Shown: piece after piece, positions 9,336-13,467 of the stretch
How positions within the stretch are numbered: the first letter of the stretch is position 1
Layout of the letters: each line of letters starts with the position of its first letter
Origin: Rubrivivax sp.
Lineage (GTDB): Bacteria; Pseudomonadota; Gammaproteobacteria; Burkholderiales; Burkholderiaceae_C
Assembly (NCBI GenBank): GCA_027484885.1
Contig: JAIXSD010000702.1
Span: 1-13,467 of the forward strand
DNA length: 13,467 nucleotides
Direction of reading: 5' to 3'
Notes under the pieces: generated by a model
Told to the model about the DNA's origin: nothing
The model's input: the letters and a program-made list of their open reading frames with translations, nothing else
The model's database searches: none
Translations under genes and position numbers: made by a program

Positions 9336-9779
9336 TCAGGGCTGGCCAGCACCCGAGGCCGCCGGCGCAGCCGGGGCGCCGGGCGCGGTGTGCACCACCA
9401 CACCGGGCGAGAGCGAGATGTCCGAGGCCACGGTCACCTTGGTCACGTAATGCCGGGTTTCGCCGAAGCAACTGGTGGGCAGACCGACTTTTTCCTCGTA
9501 ATGAAGATTGACGCGCTTGCCCATCACCTCGGTCAGCGCGGCCGCGGTTTCGTCGTTGGCGACGGTGAACTGAAACTTCTCGACCGTACTGCTCCCCGGA
9601 ATCGACACCAGGGCCAGCTCGCCCTCCCAGGTTTTGCAGACCCAACCCTTTTTGGACAGCTTTTGAATCCAGCCGGCCCGCTCGCCGCTGGAGTAACTCC
9701 AGCTCAGGGCGGCGTAGAAGTAGGCGACGGTCAGAAGCACCAGAACCAAGACAGCGAGCAGCAGACGTTTGATCAGCAT
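9336..9779 (-). CDS. Conserved membrane-anchored protein of unknown function
   Basis: 147 residues. One N-terminal hydrophobic helix (about 5-25, preceded by Lys-Arg) is an uncleaved anchor or signal, so the rest should face the periplasm. The soluble part opens with LSWSYSSGERAGWIQKLSKKGWVCKTWEGELAL, quoted here as a landmark and split by eye at residue 45. It contains two cysteines (48 and 104, the latter in PTSCFGET) that could pair. The tail (130-147) is Ala/Pro/Gly-rich. I recognise the SYSSGERAG...GWVCKTWEGEL pattern as a small conserved family of proteobacteria. Some relatives carry an old 6-phosphogluconate dehydrogenase label, but no nucleotide-binding fold is visible here, so I do not assign that function. 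It is divergent from thyA (141-nt gap) and lies 166 nt upstream of the EAL gene on the same strand. Confidence 0.85.
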   Translation of the reverse strand: MLIKRLLLAVLVLVLLTVAYFYAALSWSYSSGERAGWIQKLSKKGWVCKTWEGELALVSIPGSSTVEKFQFTVANDETAAALTEVMGKRVNLHYEEKVGLPTSCFGETRHYVTKVTVASDISLSPGVVVHTAPGAPAAPAASGAGQP

Positions 9780-9906
9780 AGGACCACAAAAGAAAGAACT
9801 AGGAACGAACAGAAGACCTGAGGCCGCAGCGGCCCACGGGCGCCATCATCGCAGCTTGCGCCGGTCACCCAAGTGACAGCCCGGCCAACCTGACAAGCGG
9901 GAGCCC

Positions 9907-9912
9907 TAGAAT
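9907..9912 (+). promoter_or_regulatory. -10 box of the thyA-folA operon
   Basis: TAGAAT (5 of 6 matches) ends eight bases before the thyA ATG at 9921, so the transcript would start within a base or two of the initiation codon. No good -35 is found at 16-18 nt. Within the same 141-nt divergent gap there is a GTCAC-CCAA-GTGAC inverted repeat (9864-9877) of unknown meaning. Confidence 0.5.
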
Positions 9913-9920
9913 CGCGCCCC

Positions 9921-10790
9921 ATGAACAGCAGCAGCCCCGCCCCCAGCACCCCGGCTCCCGCCGCCGGCCCGGTGCCCCAGCAATTTGAAGATTTCATGCG
10001 CCATGTTTTCGAGCATGGCGTGCACAAGGGCGACCGCACCGGCACCGGCACGCGCTCGGTGTTCGGCCACCAGATGCGCTTCGACCTGAGCCAGGGCTTT
10101 CCGCTGGTCACCACCAAGAAGGTGCACCTGAAATCCATCATCCTGGAACTGCTCTGGTTCCTGCGCGGTGACTCGAATGTGAAATGGCTGCAGGAACGCG
10201 GCTGCAGCATCTGGGACGAATGGGCGCGCGAAGACGGCAGCCTGGGCCCCGTCTATGGCGTGCAGTGGCGCAGCTGGCCCAAGGCCGGCGGCGGCCACAT
10301 CGACCAGATCGCTGAGGTGGTGCAGCAGCTCAAAGCCAACCCGGACTCGCGCCGCATCATCGTCAGCGCCTGGAATGTGGCCGAGCTGGACCAGATGGCC
10401 TTGATGCCCTGCCATGCCTTCTTCCAGTTCTATGTGGCGCCACCACAGGCGCCCGGCGAGCGCGGCCGCCTGTCCTGCCAGCTCTACCAGCGCAGCGCCG
10501 ACATCTTTCTGGGCGTGCCCTTCAACATCGCCAGCTACGCCCTGCTGACCCAGATGCTGGCCCAGCAATGCGAGCTCGACCTGGGCGATTTCGTCTGGAC
10601 CGGCGGCGATTGCCATATTTACAGCAACCATTTCGAACAGGTGCAGACCCAGCTGTCCCGCGAGCCGCGCCCCTACCCGCAGATGAAGATCCGGCGCCGG
10701 CCGGATTCCATCTTCGGCTATGAGCTGGAGGACTTTGAACTGGTGGGCTACGACCCGCACCCGGCCATCAAGGCCCCTGTGGCGGTATGA
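9921..10790 (+). CDS. thyA: Thymidylate synthase
   Basis: 289 residues. It converts dUMP and 5,10-methylene-THF to dTMP and dihydrofolate in the cytoplasm. Landmarks: DRTGTGT (phosphate-binding Arg), [28 protein letters not shown], and the nucleophile Cys164 in [53 protein letters not shown] and a C-terminus ending in APVAV also match the family. E. coli ThyA has 264 residues. The extra length is mainly an N-terminal Ser/Pro/Ala-rich tail of about 18 residues, so the catalytic Cys is shifted from 146 to 164, plus a small insertion after FYVAPPQ. The ATG is supported by the -10 box just upstream. The last four bases overlap the folA start. Confidence 0.98.
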   Translation: MNSSSPAPSTPAPAAGPVPQQFEDFMRHVFEHGVHKGDRTGTGTRSVFGHQMRFDLSQGFPLVTTKKVHLKSIILELLWFLRGDSNVKWLQERGCSIWDEWAREDGSLGPVYGVQWRSWPKAGGGHIDQIAEVVQQLKANPDSRRIIVSAWNVAELDQMALMPCHAFFQFYVAPPQAPGERGRLSCQLYQRSADIFLGVPFNIASYALLTQMLAQQCELDLGDFVWTGGDCHIYSNHFEQVQTQLSREPRPYPQMKIRRRPDSIFGYELEDFELVGYDPHPAIKAPVAV

Positions 10791-11323
10791 GCGCCGGGGC
10801 GACAAATTCCCAGAGCCGACCCAAAGTCGTGCTGGTCGCCGCCCTGGGCCGCGGGCGCGAAATCGGCCGCGACAACGGCCTGCTCTGGCATCTGCCGGAA
10901 GACATGGCCCATTTCAAGGCCCTGACCCAAGGGCAGCCAGTGCTGATGGGGCGAAAGACCTGGGATTCCCTGCCCGAGCGATTTCGCCCCCTGCCGGGCC
11001 GACGCAATATCGTGCTGTCACGCCAGCCGGGGTTGAGCCTGCCGGGCGCCGAGGTGTTCCGTGATCTGCCCAGCGCCCTGCAGGCCTGCGCTGGCCTGCC
11101 CCAGGTCTGCGTGATCGGCGGCGCCCAGATTTATGCCGAAGCGCTGACGCACGCCGATGTGCTGGAGCTGACCGAGGTGGCGGCCGACTTTGCCGACGCC
11201 GACAGCTGGTTCCCGGCCTGGCCGGCCGATGCCTTTGCCGAAATCCAGCGCGAACGTCATCACAGCGACAAAAACGGCTGGCACTTTGACTTTGTGCGCT
11301 ACGAGCGCCGCAGCGCCGCCTGA
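10787..11323 (+). CDS. folA: Dihydrofolate reductase
   Basis: 178 residues. It reduces dihydrofolate to tetrahydrofolate with NADPH and so recycles the product of ThyA. Landmarks: [31 protein letters not shown] with the catalytic acid at Asp39 (Asp27 in E. coli), [24 protein letters not shown] (NADPH 2'-phosphate region) and [10 protein letters not shown]. The length is slightly above the 159 of E. coli, mostly from a 12-residue N-terminal extension. Its ATG overlaps the thyA stop as ATGA (10787-10790), the classic arrangement for translational coupling; there is no independent promoter. Trimethoprim sensitivity cannot be judged from this reading. Confidence 0.97.
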   Translation: MSAGATNSQSRPKVVLVAALGRGREIGRDNGLLWHLPEDMAHFKALTQGQPVLMGRKTWDSLPERFRPLPGRRNIVLSRQPGLSLPGAEVFRDLPSALQACAGLPQVCVIGGAQIYAEALTHADVLELTEVAADFADADSWFPAWPADAFAEIQRERHHSDKNGWHFDFVRYERRSAA

Positions 11324-11362
11324 TATTTCAAGAACACCCATCGAGAGAGGACTGAACCCACC

Positions 11363-11938
11363 ATGTCTGGACACGGATTCCATGTGCACGGCCCGCACGA
11401 CCACGAGATTGAACACGCCGCCCACGCCGACCCCAAGGGTCTGGCCGGGCAGTTGGCCGTGATCACGGCCGTGCTGGCCACGGTGGGTGCCATGTTCTCT
11501 TATATGGGCGGAGCGACCCAGGCCAACGCCGGCCTGTACAAGAACGACGCGGCCATCAAGAAGACCGAAGCCGCCAACCAGTGGGCGCTGTATCAGTCCA
11601 AGAGCAACAAGCAAAACATGGCCGAGCTGGCCCTGGCCCTGGTGCCCGAGGACAAAAAAGCGGGTTACCAAAAAGAAGTGGAGCGCTACAAGGAAGAAAA
11701 AGGCGGCATCCGCGAAAAGGCCGAGGCGCTGGACAAGGAGTCCCAGGTTTTTGACGAAAAAAGCGCCGAGCAGATGCATTTGCACCATCGTTGGGCACAG
11801 GCCACGACCGCTTTGCAGGTCTCGATCGCCCTGGCGGCCATCGCTTTGCTGACAAAAAAGCGCTGGATGGAATGGGCCACGGTCGGCCTGGGCCTGCTCG
11901 GTTTTGGCCTGGGCGGCATGGCCGCGCTGCATCTGTAA
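11363..11938 (+). CDS. DUF4337 family membrane protein
   Basis: 191 residues of unknown function, recognised as DUF4337 from its layout. A His-rich N-terminus (seven His in the first 21 residues) is followed by a membrane helix (about 29-50), then a Lys/Glu-rich coiled-coil region (about 60-135) containing ANQWALYQSKSNKQNM. Two further helices lie at about 147-164 and 169-190. The region between helices 1 and 2 would lie on one side of the membrane. A GAGAGAGGA Shine-Dalgarno lies 11 nt before the ATG. The gene starts 39 nt after folA with no promoter between, so it is probably the third gene of the thyA-folA transcript. No link to folate metabolism is known to me; co-location may be incidental. 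Confidence 0.88.
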   Translation: MSGHGFHVHGPHDHEIEHAAHADPKGLAGQLAVITAVLATVGAMFSYMGGATQANAGLYKNDAAIKKTEAANQWALYQSKSNKQNMAELALALVPEDKKAGYQKEVERYKEEKGGIREKAEALDKESQVFDEKSAEQMHLHHRWAQATTALQVSIALAAIALLTKKRWMEWATVGLGLLGFGLGGMAALHL

Positions 11939-12008
11939 TATTTCAGTTTTCAAGCAAAGCCCGCGATTTTTGCTGGCTCCCGCTGGCTTTTTCGGGCGTT
12001 TTGGCGTC

Positions 12009-12041
12009 CACTGCCTGGGCCGCTTGGCCCAGAAGGCAGTG
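12009..12041 (+). other. Strong hairpin in the 3' untranslated region after the DUF4337 gene
   Basis: CACTGCC-TGGGCC, loop GCTT, GGCCCA, bulge GAA, GGCAGTG: a 13-bp stem with one 3-nt bulge. No T-run follows, so it is more likely an RNA stabiliser or pause site than a terminator by itself. It stands 12 bases before a proper terminator hairpin. The rest of 11939-12008 shows a GCTGGCT direct repeat and T-rich stretches but no gene. Confidence 0.55.
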
Positions 12042-12053
12042 ACATATGACAGT

Positions 12054-12090
12054 CGCCGCCTTGTCACATGACAGGCGGCGATTTTCATTT
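12054..12090 (+). terminator. Rho-independent terminator of the thyA-folA-DUF4337 operon
   Basis: Stem CGCCGCC-(T)-TGTC, loop ACAT, GACA-GGCGGCG: 11 base pairs with a single bulged T (12061). It is followed directly by the T-rich stretch ATTTTCATTT (12081-12090). This is the best intrinsic terminator in the window and separates the folate unit from the phosphate unit. Confidence 0.8.
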
Positions 12091-12110
12091 GTGACGCCGG
12101 ATGTCAAATT

Positions 12111-12128
12111 CCGTCATATCTCTGTCAC
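12111..12128 (+). promoter_or_regulatory. PHO box (PhoB binding site) of the pstS promoter
   Basis: CCGTCATATCTCTGTCAC matches the PHO-box consensus (two CTGTCAT-like 7-mers with a 4-nt AT-rich spacer) at 16 of 18 positions. A further half-site, ATGTCAA, lies one turn upstream (12101-12107, spaced by 10 instead of 11). PhoB bound here would replace the -35 of the promoter of the PstS gene under phosphate starvation. Confidence 0.82.
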
Positions 12129-12138
12129 GACTGCTGTT

Positions 12139-12144
12139 TAGCAT
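12139..12144 (+). promoter_or_regulatory. -10 box of the pstS promoter
   Basis: TAGCAT (4 of 6 matches) begins 10 nt after the end of the PHO box, the spacing normal for PhoB-activated promoters. Transcription from about 12151 would give a 5' leader of around 45 nt. Confidence 0.6.
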
Positions 12145-12195
12145 CCGGGCTGCTTCAAGACAAAGCACACCCCTTCTAATCACTGGAGTTGACGA

Positions 12196-13176
12196 ATGAC
12201 CCCTTCTCGCCTTGCCGCTGCCCTGCACATCGCAGGCTTGATGTTTGTCGCAACCTCCGCCACAGCCCAGGCTGTCAAGGTGGATCCGGCACTGCCCGCA
12301 TATCAAAAGGCGTCCGGCGTCTCCGGCAACTTCACCAGCGTGGGCTCTGACACGCTGAACAACCTGATGACGCTGTGGGCCGAGGAGTTCAAGCGCCTCT
12401 ACCCCAACGTCAACATCCAGATCCAAGGTGCAGGTTCCTCCACCGCGCCGCCGGCCCTGACCGAAGGTGCCGCCAACTTCGGCCCCATGAGCCGCCTGAT
12501 GACCGCCCGTGAAGTCGAAGGCTTCGAGAAGAAGCACGGCTACAAGCCCACCGCCGTCGGCGTGGCCATCGACGCCCTGGCTGTGTACGTCAACAAGGAC
12601 AACCCGATCAAGGGTCTGACCATCACCGACCTGGACGCCATCCTGTCGGTCAGCCGCAAGTGCGGCGGCGCGTCGGACTTCACCAAGTGGGGCCAGGTCG
12701 GCCTGACCGGTGAGTGGGCCAGCCGCGACATCGCCATGTACGGCCGCAACTCGGTCTCGGGCACCTACGGCTTCTTCAAGGACGTGGGCCTGTGCAAGGG
12801 CGACTTCAAGCGCAATGTGGCCGAGCAGCCGGGTTCGGCTTCGGTGGTGCAGAGCGTGTCCACCCAGATCAACGCCCTGGGCTACTCGGGCATTGGCTAC
12901 AAGACCTCGGGCGTGCGTGCCCTGCCGCTGTCGAAGAAGGCCGGTGAGCCCTTCGTCGAACCCGATGCCAAACACGCCATCGACGGCACCTACCCGCTGG
13001 CTCGCGTGCTCTACGTCTACGTGAACAAGAAGCCCAACCAGCCGCTGAACCCGCTGGAGCGTGAGTTCTTCAAGATGGTGCTGTCCAAGCAAGGCCAGGA
13101 AATCACCATCAAGGACGGCTTCGTGCCGGTGCCGGCCGCCATGGCCACCCGCTTCCTGGGCGAGATCACCAAGTAA
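12196..13176 (+). CDS. pstS: PstS-family periplasmic phosphate-binding protein
   Basis: 326 residues. It binds phosphate in the periplasm for an ABC importer. A Sec signal peptide (residues 1-26, cut after Ala-Gln-Ala) precedes [12 protein letters not shown] (50-61), [19 protein letters not shown] (78 on) and [12 protein letters not shown] (183-194). Arg184, Ser188, Gly189 and Thr190 correspond to the phosphate ligands Arg135, Ser139, Gly140 and Thr141 of E. coli PstS, and Ser82 to Ser38. The position of E. coli Asp56 appears to be Ser in FGPMSR, as in a common PstS subfamily. Cys156 and Cys200 could form a disulfide. GGAG lies 7 nt before the ATG. A PHO box and matching -10 stand upstream, supporting a phosphate role over other substrates. 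No transporter membrane or ATPase genes lie within the window. Confidence 0.9.
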   Translation: MTPSRLAAALHIAGLMFVATSATAQAVKVDPALPAYQKASGVSGNFTSVGSDTLNNLMTLWAEEFKRLYPNVNIQIQGAGSSTAPPALTEGAANFGPMSRLMTAREVEGFEKKHGYKPTAVGVAIDALAVYVNKDNPIKGLTITDLDAILSVSRKCGGASDFTKWGQVGLTGEWASRDIAMYGRNSVSGTYGFFKDVGLCKGDFKRNVAEQPGSASVVQSVSTQINALGYSGIGYKTSGVRALPLSKKAGEPFVEPDAKHAIDGTYPLARVLYVYVNKKPNQPLNPLEREFFKMVLSKQGQEITIKDGFVPVPAAMATRFLGEITK

Positions 13177-13191
13177 TCCAGCCCCATGCCC

Positions 13192-13229
13192 GCGCTGCCA
13201 CGCCCCACCCCGGGATGCGACGGCAGCGC
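13192..13229 (+). other. Intercistronic hairpin after pstS
   Basis: GCGCTGCC (13192-13199) pairs perfectly with GGCAGCGC (13222-13229); CGC (13201-13203) and GCG (13217-13219) can extend the stem inside. No T-run follows. It lies between the pstS stop and the SD of the next gene in an 81-nt gap, so it may attenuate read-through or protect the 3' end of the pstS message. Confidence 0.5.
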
Positions 13230-13257
13230 CGGTAGCGCACAGCAAGGAACACAAGCG

Positions 13258-13467
13258 ATGAAGACAACTGCACTGAACGCCGCTCTGGCCGTGGCCGTCC
13301 TGGGTTTGAGCGCCTGCGCCAACACCCAGCCCGTGGCTGCACCGGCTACTGCTCCGGCCCCTGCCCCCGCTCCGGTGGTGGCTGCCGCGCCCGCTCCGGC
13401 CGCTGTGGTGGCTCCGGTCGCCGCTCCGGCCCCCGAGCAGATCAAGGAACTGTATGTGGTGCTGCCC
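13258..13467 (+). CDS. Ala/Pro-rich lipoprotein, partial (continues beyond right edge)
   Basis: The first 70 residues are visible. A lipoprotein signal MKTTALNAALAVAVLGLSAC has lipobox LSAC with Cys20. A long Ala/Pro/Val low-complexity linker (about 27-60) follows, like the periplasm-spanning linkers of outer-membrane-anchored lipoproteins, then EQIKELYVVLP at the edge, where a folded domain seems to begin. AAGGA lies about 9 nt before the ATG. The gene follows pstS by 81 nt on the same strand and is probably in the same PHO-controlled transcript. The start of the C-terminal domain resembles some OmpA-family lipoproteins of Burkholderiales, but too little is visible to assign it. Confidence 0.8.
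   Translation, partial: MKTTALNAALAVAVLGLSACANTQPVAAPATAPAPAPAPVVAAAPAPAAVVAPVAAPAPEQIKELYVVLP

Noticed and set aside
9205..9789. 194-codon minus-strand frame overlapping the small anchored protein gene
   Set aside because: Arg/Gly-rich sequence in the wrong frame; the 147-codon frame has a membrane helix and conserved-looking segment.
9864..9877. GTCAC-CCAA-GTGAC inverted repeat between the small protein gene and thyA
   Set aside because: Only five bases per arm, no known regulator match, no repeat elsewhere near; may be chance.
11321..11952. TATTTCA just after both the folA and DUF4337 stop codons
   Set aside because: Seven-base similarity at two places without further match; not enough for a repeat family.
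12085..13254. 389-codon minus-strand frame opposite pstS
   Set aside because: His/Gly-rich shadow that also runs across the pstS promoter; the plus strand has a signal peptide and PstS motifs.

Overview
The window is GC-rich chromosomal DNA that reads as a betaproteobacterium of the order Burkholderiales, probably the Roseateles/Pelomonas/Rubrivivax-like group. This rests on strong GC bias at third codon positions, -10 boxes of the TAGAAT type placed very close to start codons, and the character of the proteins. No species name can be supported from the sequence alone. There is no sign of recent mobile DNA: no transposase, integrase, tRNA, CRISPR array or phage gene is visible.

Region 1 (1-4604, minus strand) is a four-gene multidrug-efflux operon. 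Transcribed from right to left, it encodes a MarR-family repressor, a NodT-type outer-membrane factor lipoprotein, an EmrA/HlyD periplasmic adaptor and an EmrB/DHA2 inner-membrane pump cut by the left window edge. Together these make a complete tripartite H+-driven pump. In front of the repressor gene an 18-bp perfect palindrome and a second related site cover both promoter elements, which points to autorepression.

Region 2 (4787-6664, plus) is a single ABC exporter half-transporter, divergent from the efflux operon. It converges on Region 3 (6728-9169, minus), a soluble protein with a helical-repeat N-terminus, a degenerate GGDEF domain and an apparently intact EAL domain, so probably a c-di-GMP phosphodiesterase. 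Upstream of it on the same strand is a small conserved membrane-anchored protein of unknown function (9336-9779).

Region 4 (9921-11938, plus) is a folate/dTMP unit. thyA overlaps folA by four bases, so the enzyme that produces dihydrofolate is translationally coupled to the one that recycles it. A DUF4337 membrane protein follows 39 nt later, and a strong intrinsic terminator closes the unit at about 12054-12090.

Region 5 (12100-13467, plus) is a phosphate-starvation unit. A near-consensus PHO box (16 of 18 positions) with a properly spaced -10 stands before a PstS-family periplasmic phosphate-binding protein. An Ala/Pro-rich lipoprotein follows and runs off the right edge. No PstC, PstA or PstB gene is seen inside the window.

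Most of the window is ordinary core genome. The points most worth a second look are the double operator of the MarR gene, the TGTCA cluster around the PHO box, the repeated placement of -10 boxes 6-8 nt before ATG codons (suggesting leaderless mRNAs), and the TPR-degenerate GGDEF-EAL protein.
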